From assembly GCA_000969725.1 (NCBI GenBank), contig JXSR01S034508.1: DNA of 34,326 nt; one strand, 5' to 3'. The stretch comes from Ophiothrix spiculata. Lineage: Eukaryota > Echinodermata > Ophiuroidea > Amphilepidida > Ophiotrichidae. Of the stretch, positions 10,398 through 21,066 are shown in pieces. A model generated the notes under the pieces. The model saw nothing but the letters and a program-made list of their open reading frames with translations. It was not told the origin of the DNA and ran no database searches. Both the position numbers and the translations under genes were made by a program. Position 1 is the first letter of the stretch, and each line of letters starts with the position of its first letter.

Positions 10398-10656
10398 CTA
10401 TACCTCATAAATATTTTACTGAATGCAATTTAAGCAAAACTAAAATTCACCTAAAGTGTATATTGTTCTGGGTAGGGTAACTGTATGAATATCCAACCGA
10501 AGGGGTGCGGTAGTAGGGGTGCGATAGTTTTTCAATTTTTTTCCCTGCATGGGCGTTACGCGCGATCGGGGAAGTAGGCAAAATACTGCCGCGCGCATCA
10601 GGTTTAACTGTCCAGTTATATTTCATGGTTGCCTAATGAATATTTATGAGGTATAG
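10398..10656. mobile_element. Candidate MITE with perfect 18-bp terminal inverted repeats
   Basis: CTATACCTCATAAATATT at 10,398-10,415 has its exact reverse complement at 10,639-10,656, enclosing a 259-bp unit. The interior is GC-rich near the middle (about 10,500-10,605), with GGGGTGCG repeated 14 bp apart and CGCGCGAT/GCCGCGCGC words. If TA is the target duplication, the element begins at CCTCATAA, as in Tc1/mariner-like MITEs, but the palindromic flank makes this ambiguous. It lies 47 bp from the foldback hairpin, so the two may form one composite insertion. No transposase is present. Confidence 0.5.
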
Positions 10657-11740
10657 TAATATGCCATGCACTATATATTTTGACATCTAAAACTGAACAT
10701 ACTTTTTCTCGTCCTAATTCATGATTCCAATGATTACAAAATGTATCGGTATGTATAAACTTATTGAACTCTTTATTTAAGTAGAAATTTCCTTTTAAAA
10801 ACACACTAGAGCACAAGTGTTTAGATTAGATACATCATCACTCTTCATCACCAACTATTTGATGTAATGGACCACATCATGCTTTATTGAATGGTGTATA
10901 TTTTAAACAACAAACACTTGAAGAACAGGTGGGACATATAAACTCCATGTGGCCAGATGAATTTATTTATTTTGAATCATAGATTTCAAGGGAACTGAAT
11001 TTTGCCAATGGTAGTGTCAATATTTATTTGTATGATACATGTATTATCTTTGTATATGTAAACGATAGCCTTGGACATCAAATAAAATTCAATGATACAC
11101 AAAATCAATATTATGTTTAAAGGTCAGGGATATAGAGTGTGTAAACTAGAGAATATTGAAATTTATCATATTTTATCATTTAGGTAATGATTTAAATTAG
11201 AAATCAAAATTTAATTATTTGTTTTAGCCGAATTAAATGTTCAGGAATTTCGTTTATGTAATTTAAAATTCTGCTGAATAAAAAATATTTATTAAATATT
11301 CTAAATACATTTTACTCTTTGTTAGTTTGCCTCTGTATCAGTCACTAGTATTATTTTGCATGTTAATTTAATGCATTTCTGTTTTTAAATTTTTGGAAAA
11401 TATAATATAAGATACACAGCATAGAGGCAGACATTTTTGTACACCAAATATGGCTAGGCCTCAACAGGACTATAATATCACTCTATCTGTACAGTGCTGC
11501 AACCCCATCAGTACGAGGCTAGAAGAAATCATGAATTATACATTGATGTTTATCTCGCTATTGCCTTTAATAGATAGACACTAGCTATAAAAGGAAACAA
11601 ATTTCCACGTCACCACTTCATCATCAAATATTTTATCATGGTTTCTCATCCATGCTGTTAATTACTTAAGTATCATATTATCCTCATCATTACCGATTAG
11701 TTATACACTTACAATTACAGCATACTTATTTTGGGATGGT
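10657..11740. other. AT-rich noncoding stretch
   Basis: No gene recognised. The minus-strand 66-codon frame at 10,616-10,816 overlaps the right end of the MITE candidate and has no domain. Nothing else stands out. Confidence 0.5.
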
Positions 11741-11823
11741 GAAATATAACGGCCACGATCAAGGATATTTTCAAGACCAAAGGCATGATGCCGGCACTGA
11801 CTGTGCTTTAGTTAATGTAGAGA

Positions 11824-12222
11824 TTAAGCAGCTTTGATAAAAACCCTGATTGCGTTCAAATTGAATTCTTGCGCTTTGGTGTCCTGCCGACAAAGCTGAC
11901 AATATTTACATTTATTATGAACTGGTTTGGCTCCTGGGAAGGGGGACTTCAACATGAAAGTGTAATACACATGTATGTGTGTTGTACTTCTCATATTGTT
12001 AAACTTAGGTTCATCAAAAATCATCTCTGAAAGAGGACTCTCTTGAGTTGTCAAAAGTCTTTTAAAAATGGGTCCATGGAAACTTAAATTTGGTGTTAAT
12101 TTGAGCTTCAGGTGCATTTTGTAAACAAAATATAAGTCAAGTTTTATCTGAAACTGGCCTTCCACTGATTTGGCAAAAGGGAGTTTGTGAACACTGAATA
12201 GATCAATTGTCTTGGTGAGCAT
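11824..12222 (-). CDS. Unrecognised 132-codon ORF, possibly spurious
   Basis: This is the second longest open frame in the window. It starts at an ATG (complement of 12,220-12,222) and reads 132 residues. The only pattern is a small cysteine group at residues 105, 108 and 111 (CKYCQLC) followed by a basic and polar tail; this resembles a partial zinc-binding knuckle but is incomplete. There is no signal peptide or membrane segment. The surrounding DNA (11,740-12,330) is somewhat GC-richer than average, which lowers stop frequency. It could be a last exon, a transposon remnant or chance. I do not recognise it. Confidence 0.15.
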   Translation of the reverse strand: MLTKTIDLFSVHKLPFAKSVEGQFQIKLDLYFVYKMHLKLKLTPNLSFHGPIFKRLLTTQESPLSEMIFDEPKFNNMRSTTHIHVYYTFMLKSPFPGAKPVHNKCKYCQLCRQDTKAQEFNLNAIRVFIKAA

Positions 12223-13164
12223 TAGATGAGGGTCAAAAAGGTGTCTACAGCTTGAGTGCTAACACCTTCCTATGCCTAGTCTAATCCTATGCAAGTGTCC
12301 CCCTCCCCCTGCATTTGGCTGCTGGGTTCATGGATTGTTTATCAAATAAAAACCATATCTGTTTGTCTTCTTATTCATCAGTGACAAAATTGATAAAAGA
12401 AATTGGGCAAAATTGAGGACTTTGATGAAAAAAGAGCTGAAAATTGGGTTAAATTTATATCAGTTAAAAGAAAAACCGAATCGGAAATAATCTGACAAAA
12501 GAATTGGCTGGTTTGGGTAAAGGATGTGATGTTAAAGTGATAAGGTTGCATGATTATTGTAGGATCTTTAATTGCAATAACAACTGGGGCACAATGAAAA
12601 TATAAAATAAACTCTTTTATCCGGTGATGTTTTTGCCAGTTGCATTTTTTGGTTTTCATTAGATGTGGGATATAAATTTGGCATTAGCATACATTCCACA
12701 TGTGAACTATGTATGGAAATATGTTAAAATGTTTGATTTTATTCTCTTTTATTTTATGATGAGAAAACAGTTTTGGTTGCATTTCTCAAATTTTGTAACA
12801 CGTTAAAACTGCAAAATATGCAGATATCAATATTGTTAATATGCCACATATTTTGAAATTTTGTTGAGATGCCAAGTCTCCTATCAACCAACCGTATATA
12901 TACATCACACAATTACAGGTTATTATTGATATTCCTGCTAGTTCCCATCATGCAACTTGATTCAAAATGGCTGCCAATCTATAAATTTCAAATAATCCTT
13001 ACAACTCATGACATTAATTCACCATGTATTGATTACTATATCATGAATGTATGTACCAAGGGGTTTCCCCATAATATCGGAATGCGCTAATTTTACTAAG
13101 TGACCGTAATAAATCTATAAATTTCAAACATGATTTTTTATCAATTTATATGTTTTCATGTTGT
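12223..13164. other. Noncoding stretch with a polypyrimidine patch
   Basis: A C-rich run (TCCCCCTCCCCC, near 12,298-12,310) is the only distinctive feature. A 93-codon minus-strand frame at 12,378-12,659 is rich in F, I, S and Q as expected of translated AT-rich DNA and has no recognisable domain. Confidence 0.45.
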
Positions 13165-13520
13165 ATCATCTGAGAGTCGACCTAATCAATTATCTCTGTC
13201 TGAAAATTATTACCAATTTGTGCGCTCGTTAGTGATCGCTAATTAGTAGAAGCACTGGATGTTTCCCGATAATTGTGGATTGTTTTTAAATGTAATGGGA
13301 ATGATTATGTATGCAATGTCCGATAATTAACCGTCAAAGACAGATGAACATTAACATGCCTCATTCTGCTGAGTAAAATTATTGTTTTCAATTAGCGTGC
13401 AAAAGAAAAATATTATTTATGGTTTGACATTTTAATTTCACCCTCTTTGTGGCGGCAATTTGATCCATAAATTTTTTCTAGACCAAGATATTTGATGGTG
13501 ACTTGCACTAAATTATCGGT
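13165..13520. promoter_or_regulatory. Candidate enhancer with recurring CCGATAATT
   Basis: The 9-mer CCGATAATT occurs at 13,266-13,274 and 13,320-13,328 on the plus strand and at 13,511-13,519 on the minus strand, three times in about 255 bp and nowhere else that I noticed. Nearby are the palindromic homeodomain site CTAATTAG (13,239-13,246), TAATCAATTATC near 13,183 and several ATTAGC/AATTAG words. The density of homeodomain-type cores with unusual CpG-containing repeats suggests a cis-regulatory element. No open frame crosses it. Confidence 0.4.
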
Positions 13521-14735
13521 TAATTTCATCAAACATGTCTTCTTTTTGGCGGCATTTTAATCAGTCATCATTTTGGGTGATAGATTTATTTTGGCAGCAT
13601 ATCACAACGGTCACAGCTGTGTCTCTGAACTGTATCTATGTATTCAGATGGGGAAAATTGGTTATGTAAACGAGTTAACAAAAATTTGAAAATTCTTTAA
13701 AATTTAAAGGGCTGTCTATATTATGTGGCTTGGCTTATCTTGTTTTCTTAATCATTTGGCCTGAAAGTCCACCTGGCCTTGTATGTTTTTTCAGCGCTTT
13801 TTATTGTTGGTGTCTGTAACTGGCTTTAGGGCCCCTTAATATGCTGGATATTTCCCCTTACCTTAAGGGGTCAGACGGACATTCTTCGTCTTTGTTCCTC
13901 TAGCCAGGTATCGGTTTGTTTTGTGGTAAGCATACAGATGCGGTATTTTCAGGCTACCTTCGGGGTATACTGTGCATTAGAGAACCATGCTGGTAAAATC
14001 CATTGCCAGGCTATGTATACATTTGTATATGTGTAAGCTTACAGGTTTTTGTCCAACTTAGGTACTCAAATGTGAATTATAATGCACAGAGCATTTTTGG
14101 AAAATAAAGTGAACAAATTTAAATCTAAAATTCACAGTTGATTTTAAGTAAAATTAAGTTATCGAACTGTAGTTTTATGCATAGCTAAATAGCAATAATA
14201 TTATATTCTAATTACATCACATTATATCATTTAAAATAGATGAGTACATCAAATTTAATGCAACAAGTACATCATATTATGGAAGAATCATTTTTTTCAA
14301 ATTATTTTTTCCTTCACTATTTCAGTGAATTATTTAGTTAAAATCACAGAAAAGCACTTTTATACACATTTGCTATTATATTAACTAGTTAGTAATAGTT
14401 TATTGACTTTTGTATAAAATAAAATAAAAGATTTTGACAGCTTTTTCAATTTCAAACATACAGGTTGTATTTTATGTTTTCATTTTTTGTTATGTTTAAA
14501 CCACAATAATTATTGCTATATTTTTGTGTTATTTAATTTTCACAACTCTTGAGTTAATGTTTAAAATTACCTATAGAAATAAACTCAACCACTTTGTCTC
14601 AAATACCACTTAAAGCTAATATATGCAGATTTTGAGTAACAGATACTTCATTATACAATCCTGTTTTCATGTCGTTGTGTAAGATCTACAAAATATACCG
14701 TGTGAAATTTGTGCGTAAATTGTAGTGAGCAGTAT
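13521..14735. other. Noncoding stretch; short CCCCTTAA inverted words
   Basis: CCCCTTAA at 13,832-13,839 is matched by TTAAGGGG at 13,863-13,870, and CCCCTTA also lies at 13,854-13,860 next to it. 13,700-13,990 is GC-richer than the rest; 14,000-14,735 is strongly AT-rich. No gene is recognised. Confidence 0.4.
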
Positions 14736-15360
14736 AGTCAATGAGGACTGCTTAAGGTCCATTTACTTTTTCGCACCTTAAGTATCAAATTGATGATCAT
14801 TGACCTTTTAGAAGGAAGAATTGCTTCTGAAATTTCAGCTTGTAGAAGGTCGTGTACTAGAGATAATGATTTTTGGAGTGTAATGTGTAGGCACCTCCAG
14901 GTTTGTTTGTGCAGATAGCACACAAAGATATCGTCTTAAAGGTATTGCAGTTTACCAAACAACATATGATGGGAAACATTGCATCTAGGGGAGTGCTCAT
15001 GCTATATTGGGACATTCTGTTTCAATGGGGTACCTCTTCACAGAAAATTTCTATGTGGGGGTTCGATTTTTGTCCATAGATAAGTGACAAAATTATATCA
15101 AAATAACAGAAAAAAAAGCACTTTTTCAGGCAAAGAAACCATTGCTAATGGTCCTAGTTTCCCAATTTTTGAAAAAAATGTCAAATCGGCCATTTTATAG
15201 CCTGTAAATATCCTTATCCTTGATAGGGGTTTCAGACATTGAGCAGCATACCCCAGCAGTATTTTTGCTATAAGAAGTTTTGACAATTGTTTTTATATTT
15301 TGCTCAGGAAGTGATTTATACTACTATAATGTCAATATTTTAAAGGCTAGCTAGCTCAAT
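14736..15360. other. Mixed-composition stretch, possibly an old interspersed repeat
   Basis: This block is less AT-rich than its surroundings and carries stretches such as TTAAAGGTATTGCAG near 14,937. A similar TTAAAGGTATTGC word occurs at about 26,274 and a TTAAAGG word at about 18,893, which may mark ends of an interspersed family. The minus-strand 61- and 62-codon frames here have no recognisable domain. The repeat identity is a guess. Confidence 0.2.
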
Positions 15361-15764
15361 TTTTTCTTTTGAAAGGTTATCCTTTTTGGTACTTTCAAGT
15401 TTAATTAAAAATGTCCACTTAAAAGTGCATCCAGGTGTTTATACAGATATTTTCATCAAACATACATACATGCATGTTGGGAGAGGTTTATTTTCCTCGC
15501 TATCTTATGAATATTTTATGCTTGCTAAAGTTCTCTGACATCAATGGTTAGAATCAAGGCTAGTAGATATTATTATGCACAGTCTCGGTTTCCAGCATAC
15601 TTTTGTTAGAACAGAAACTGCGGAAGTAGAACCTGTTTTGGTCATATTTGTTTTTTTATAAATTTGATTGAAACAAAACTCATATTCCAAGATGTTTTTG
15701 AGATATTTACCTTACCAGTACCACACACAACATAAAATGAAATAGTTAGCTTGTCATCAGTATG
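15361..15764. other. AT-rich noncoding stretch, nothing seen
   Basis: No frame, repeat or motif cluster that I can support. Confidence 0.5.
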
Positions 15765-16160
15765 TTTCAAATGACAATTATTTTCCCCATAATGTTGTCA
15801 TTGAAATGAACATTAATATGTCCATAATGTTTATTTCATTCCATACCTCCATTAGCACAAATGTTGAATCTAATTTAGTAATATTTATCATAATTATGAT
15901 TGAAATGAAAATTCATGTGCACCAATGTTTATGACATACCAAATCTGTCCCGCAACACATTTTGAGCCTAATTTAGTCATATTTATTAACAATATGACTG
16001 GGATATAAACTTATATGCCGCAATGTTTGTGAGTGACATTTTGGCACTATACTATCACATAAGTTGAACCTAATTTAGTCATATTTATTGTAAATATGAT
16101 TGAAATGAAAACTCATATGCCCTAATTTTTTTGACATTGATATAACATGTGGTTTTCCAT
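15765..16160 (+). repeat. Degenerate tandem repeat, period about 100 bp
   Basis: The block TTGAAATGAAAAYTCATRTGC or its variants recurs at about 15,801, 15,900, 16,000 and 16,100, a period of 99-100 bp. CTAATTTAGTMATATTTAT precedes the last three (CTAATTTAG at 15,870, 15,968 and 16,080). Each unit ends with AATGTTTATGACAT-like sequence. Three units are clear and a fourth, the most diverged, lies at the left. Short dyads such as CATATTTA...TAAATATG sit inside. This is an old minisatellite/satellite fragment with no coding role. Confidence 0.75.
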
Positions 16161-16189
16161 TTCACCATGTTATCATAACCTAAACATTG

Positions 16190-16620
16190 ACAGAGAACAA
16201 ATTGATGTCAAATGCACGGGAGGTTAGCATGGTGTCATCACTATAAAACCCATTTAATGAGTCGCTTATGAAGCATTAAAGGAGACCGTGTTTGTCTCAA
16301 AAGCCTTTGATATCACCCCGGCATGCCGGTTCAAATCGGAGTCGATTCATCCGCATGATAACGTACATGCAAACGGCTGATAACGATGGTACAAAAAGGT
16401 GTGCTTGAAGACGACGGTTGTTTGAACTTGCGCCGCAACTGATGGAATGATAGCTTAATACTGGATATTGATAATTATAATTGTATTGTAAAGAATAATA
16501 TGAAATGCCTGTAGGGTTTCACAAAGTAACAATTCTCAGGCTTATGCTGTCTACAGGCGAGCTCATTCGTTTTAATACGTGTCATTTGTGGTGGCCCACG
16601 CGAACGGCACTTGCCTAAAA
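16190..16620. promoter_or_regulatory. CpG-clustered candidate regulatory island
   Basis: About 13 CpGs fall in the 150 bases 16,290-16,440, far above the local norm. Features are a perfect 12-bp palindrome CCGGCATGCCGG (16,318-16,329), two TGATAACG words 22 bp apart (16,356-16,363 and 16,378-16,385), and ATTTAATGA/ATTAAAG homeodomain-type words near 16,252-16,280. No open frame spans it. It could be an enhancer, an alternative promoter or an unmethylated CpG patch. Confidence 0.4.
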
Positions 16621-17230
16621 GATCTTATCAGTTCCAGTATTTTCATCCACATTTTCTACACGAAGGGTGATAATTCTTTTCTGAAGACATTTTTGTTGGA
16701 TTAAATTGAAAATCTAATTTGAAATCTTGCTGGTGGTAAAATGCATTTTTGATTTTGAATTAAGATTTCTTGTTTTTTGTTACGATATTGTTTCAGAGCA
16801 TGAGTACCAGGATAATTAATGTGCTTCAGGGAGATGTTTTAATTATATCCGGTCTAAAAGTTTAATAAAAGCAAATGGCTTTTGATTTCATTCATCATGA
16901 TATTAAAATTCAAGTTAATGTAAAGGAATTCTAATTAAATTGTGATATATCAGATAGCACTTTGTTTAATATGCTGTGCAAAATGCAGGTTTTGAAATTG
17001 TATCATAGCTTCATTCATTGAAACAGAAGCTTTTAAACAAGTTTTAGAAGTGAATGTTAAATATATTGTGATGAAATCTAAAGAAATTAATATTAGATAT
17101 TCCAAAATAGGTTAATTCCATCCTCGAGTTGAAGCTTTAATTAATCTATACTTTAAAGATACTTTAATGATACAATATAGTTACAACATTTTTTATTGAA
17201 AAACTACATTCGGTTATTCACTTTATCCAA

Positions 17231-17691
17231 AATGGTGGATGCGCCAAGTGCACTCTCAATATAGTTAAGAGTGCACTTGATGCTTGTTGCCGCTGTCTCC
17301 CTAGAGGGTCTCAACATCATGTCAATGATCTCAGTCTCAGCTTCTAGGGGCTTGTTTACTACCCCAAAATGTGATCAACAAATGATGGCAGGGAGAGTTG
17401 TTCTCTTAAAATTGCTTATGTGAAAAGATTTGATAAACGGAAATTTGACGAGGAGAAGCGACTACATCTGATGTGGCATTGAACCTTTGTGATATTTTAT
17501 AAATTGAATTTTGTGCATTACCTGAGCAATATGGGTCTAGTAGAAAATTTACTTCCACTGAAAATGGCAAACAGATGTATCAGGAAAAACTCTCAGGTGT
17601 GCGAGAGAGGAAACTGCTAGTTGGGTAATGCTACAGATAGGCAGGCCTATACCTGTTCTATATATGTGGCAATGAACTTGGATTTTCTGCA
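17231..17691. promoter_or_regulatory. Conserved core of segment B
   Basis: Only about 7 substitutions separate 17,281-17,691 from its copy at 22,273-22,680, against about 47 in the preceding 440 bp. The core begins with the 12-bp inverted repeat and includes CCCTAGAGGG, a word resembling but not matching a full CTCF core. It is GC-richer than the flanks and no frame stays open through it. Strong local conservation suggests a regulatory element or noncoding RNA; gene conversion is the alternative. Confidence 0.45.
17245..17279. repeat. Perfect 12-bp inverted repeat, 11-base loop (copy in B)
   Basis: CAAGTGCACTCT (17,245-17,256) and its exact reverse complement (17,268-17,279). Each arm also contains the self-palindrome AGTGCACT, so two such 8-mers lie 23 bp apart. 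Arms are perfectly kept in copy B' while the loop differs. It is too short for a canonical microRNA precursor. Confidence 0.75.
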
Positions 17692-17980
17692 CAGATCTAA
17701 GACATTTGGCAGATTTCAAACATTAATAAAATTGTGATTTATTTGTGCCAGCCTGTGAATGGTTTCTGTCAGAGCAAGTTATGAAGAAATTTCATTTTTT
17801 CAAACAAATATTTCACTTTATGATTTTGATATGGTGTAATGAATTTGCAGTTAAAAATATTAAAATGTGCAGGGTACTTAATTTTCCAAATCGTAGCCAG
17901 CAGTCAATTTCACAAGAATTTTTATTTTGTGATAAATTGCATGTACCATTTGCAAATTGTTCCCAGTTACCAATTCCATG

Positions 17981-20900
17981 GGAATTTGATTTCTTGATTC
18001 ATTTTACCTACCATTAATGTTAGCTTTGACAATTCTGTATAAACTTGAGTTAATAAGTGCTGTTTTTTCTGTCCACCTACGTCGTCCAACCTTGAATTAC
18101 AAACACAGCAATTTGATTAAAAAAGCCTGGACATATCCCAACGTGCCTCATCATCCCTCTCTCTCTCTCCTACAATTTAATTTAAAGCCCATTCTATATT
18201 ACCCATCATTGCTAGTAGTGGTCAAAGCCAGAGCAAGCAAATTAAGATTGAATGTTGTCGACAGTACCGCGGACAATAACTCTGACCCATGCTGGATTAG
18301 CATAGTCCATCAAGGGACCTACAACCTTTAAGATGCATACAACATTTCCATGCTTTGACATATGCGTAAAGACTCAGACTTACAAACATATTTATTTTGC
18401 TCTAAAGAATTAAACGCATTGATAATACAAATACACTTCATGAACTTGTAATTAGTAACAGTACGCTGGACCGTGAATCTCAAACCATAACCTATATAGG
18501 TAATTACACTGTATCAGCAGTGAACTTTATAATGAGTTTATGGCTACTATTGAAAACCATCAAGGCATTTAATGAGGCAGACCTACTCCTATTGCTCATT
18601 TGATATCTAATTTTCTATCTTTGTATATCTGTTTACATTTATTTTCTGTTATTAAATGACTATTTGTCCACTACGGATGTGTTATGAACAGAAATTATCC
18701 ATCGATGAAATGTGATACATTTGCGAGTTAGTTGAAACACCTTGGAACCATCATGGCGTAGAATAAAGATTATTGCACTTTGAGTGACTATATTGGTAGT
18801 AACAAACAAGATGCAGTGCCCCTGGTTATGCTGATTCTGATAGAATGGATATTTCATTGTATCACCAAGTGTTGCATTGATGCAATCCACATTTTAAAGG
18901 AGCCAGGTCCGATAGCTTGAACTTTTTTTTTCAAACTCATTCAGATTTTGGCACTAAAATATTTGTCTTATTTTTCTCATCCGTATGAAATTTTCATGGA
19001 TGAAATATTTTGAATTTCTTGAGATATCAGAGAAAATAAAATGTCTTGTTATGGTAAACATAAATATGTTTGTAACACAGTAAAGTGTAAGAAAATAGTA
19101 AATATAAATTTGCTTATAGAATCAAAATGGTTGTACCAATTCCACTGAAATTTGAAGCTAAATCTCTAATAGCAGTGGTCTTTCGTAAAAACTAAATTTT
19201 GACATAAATGAACCTTTAATAATTAAAGTGTCCAATTTTAAGATAAAGTATTCTCTACCATTCAAAAACACATGCAGTCGTTTCTTTTCAATAAAATGAT
19301 GATATTTTTCCTTGATAAAATAAGAAAGCTCTCCATTACGTTTCTTGTCTTGTCTTGCTGTGTCATGGGAATACATTGGTATGCTGATGGTGTTTGCACA
19401 CGACGAATACGAGACAACATGAATGCCCAGAGAAACGCAAAAGTTGACAAGAATTAGATACTTGCTATTTCAATTAGTTCTGGAGATTTAAAAGATGAAC
19501 GCTGCTCTTATGGAAATCATTTGCTTGTGGCTACTCGTGATAATAACTTGTGAAGTCATAAGGTTTATTGCCACTTTGTCAATGGCGAGTCCAAGGAAAT
19601 ATTTTAAAACTTTCCATTGAAATGCCACTTAAGTCTAAATGTTCCTAACAAAAAAGTGTTTAATATTCCAATGTGATATTAGGTATTCCGACTATTTTTA
19701 CTCTTTTTCTAGAATGAAATATTTGACTGACCACTTTACATGTATAATATATCAGATCACGTTTATAGACTCAATCGTCATGTACTTGACAATGTTTGCT
19801 TAGACGATTGAAGTACATATTTAGCTAGAAATTGTGTTTACTTAGTCTACAATTACATCAGATATTGGGACATAAGATGGTACAAGATGAGTTAACAGAA
19901 ATGGAGAAATAGCACTTGAGATCTTCAAATGATTCGGTATGAACCGGATGATATTTGTGTTGCCATAGCAAATTATAAATCTAAGTTAGAGTAAGATACT
20001 TGTTTGGTTGGTTGTCATGGTAATGCGTGTCTACTTGAGGAAATGGAGAGTATTCGATTTGGAATAAGTTCAGGTATTTTCATCTTTCAAGATGTTTGTT
20101 TAAATGTCATCAAAGTTTGGTGAGTCCATTTTCTGTTTGAAGTTTCTTGATTTGCCTCATTGTCATCAATAACATTGTCATAGTTACAACAATACATCCT
20201 TTTATGTAAATGCTGTGAATTGATTAAAGTCCATCGTCAAAATTAACTAGAGATTGGACACACAGAAAGTTGAGGAAATTATCAACCTTAGAGTAACACC
20301 TAGGGAAGTGCATGATCACGCATCTAATTAAAATCAATTCAACATTTTAATTACACCAAGGGTATCTACCCTCAGCAGATTCAGTGAATGACAATTGTAA
20401 CAATGAACGCCCTTGTTAATTAGAAACAATTGGTAATTAAAACAGGATCCTATATCTTTAAAAACAAAAATTCTCTATCTACGTACATATAAAGATGAGG
20501 TTGAAGACACAATTTTATCGTAAAAAATGTTCTATAGAATCATAATGTGAGAATTTTAATAGTAAAATGTGTGAAATATGATACTGAGTTTCAACAATTA
20601 TTACTCCAATTTCTTTCTCTAACTGAAAGCTATTCTGGCACAAATATTTTGATCTAATCCCATTGCAATTAATACTGGTTCATCATATGTATCCCTTATG
20701 ATATCGACATTCCTGTATATAGATAAATGGAAAATGCCTTGCTACTTGAAATGCCTTTTGTATTGAAATTCATAGGAAGGCGTTTCAGGATGTAAATACC
20801 ACTTTTTATAAGATGCTTAATTTATAAAAAAATAACAATGCTTGAATTTTTTTTGGAATATAAAATTTTTTCTCGATCTGTTGATAAAAAAGCAAAATTC

Positions 20901-21066
20901 TTTTATTAAAGTATTAAGTTAAATTACACATAATCATGAATAATGTTAAATTTAAAGATGAGAAAGTGCCGTGTTCATTAAAATAAATGTTCCAACTATC
21001 CAATGCTATATGACATATCGGCTTTAAGCTTATTAGAATATAAGCATTAAGCATAATATAATTATT
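17981..21066. other. Segment X between B and A (single copy here)
   Basis: The 3.1-kb interior of the duplicated unit; its second copy would fall in the assembly gap. 18,000-18,335 is GC-richer with SoxB-like ACAAT words and CCGCGG, and carries a 104-codon plus-strand frame without recognisable domain. 18,893-19,260 begins with a TTAAAGG word and contains a bulged dyad TCATCC...ATGAAA/TTTCAT...GGATGA near 18,980-19,010. 19,250-19,460 has overlapping short frames on both strands, none convincing. The rest is AT-rich. Confidence 0.5.
18000..18335. promoter_or_regulatory. GC-richer island inside X, possible regulatory element
   Basis: Contains GTCGACAGTACCGCGGACAATAAC-type sequence split around 18,255-18,280, ACAATT near 18,030, and a CTCTCTCTCTC run near 18,158. 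The frame 18,017-18,331 stays open but begins directly after an unrelated frame and has no domain. Its regulatory role is inferred from composition only. Confidence 0.2.

Larger units (their letters stand above)
16801..17980 (+). repeat. Duplicated segment B (first copy)
   Basis: Aligns to 21,791-22,974 over its whole length in the same orientation. By hand count, identity is about 89 % over 16,801-17,230 (dozens of substitutions and small indels) but about 98 % over 17,231-17,691 and at least 97 % to the end. The 90-codon plus-strand frame starting at 17,745 is broken in the other copy by single-base indels (GAATGG/GAATG and GTGCAGGG/GTGAGGG), so it is not under coding constraint. Together with X and segment A it forms a roughly 5-kb duplicated unit. 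Confidence 0.9.

Noticed and set aside
15765-16160. CRISPR-like array
   Set aside because: Units are degenerate and contiguous with no unique spacers of fixed length; a eukaryotic tandem repeat fits better.
16326-16345. tRNA T-arm-like word GGTTCAAATC
   Set aside because: No matching 5-bp stem, D-arm, anticodon arm or acceptor stem around it.
17298-17312. CTCF-like core TCTCCCTAGAGGGTC
   Set aside because: About 9 of 12 core positions fit; the key C/A positions on the left and the final C are wrong, so it is not called as a CTCF site.
17745-18017. 90-codon plus-strand reading frame at the end of segment B
   Set aside because: The duplicate copy has single-base indels in it (GAATGG/GAATG and GTGCAGGG/GTGAGGG), which break the frame. 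Noncoding conservation explains it better.
18150-18172. CT-rich microsatellite
   Set aside because: Only about five to six CT units; too short to call a microsatellite.
19158-19457. Overlapping short frames on both strands
   Set aside because: Three frames of 61-72 codons overlap here, none with a domain or start context; shadows of a stop-poor patch.
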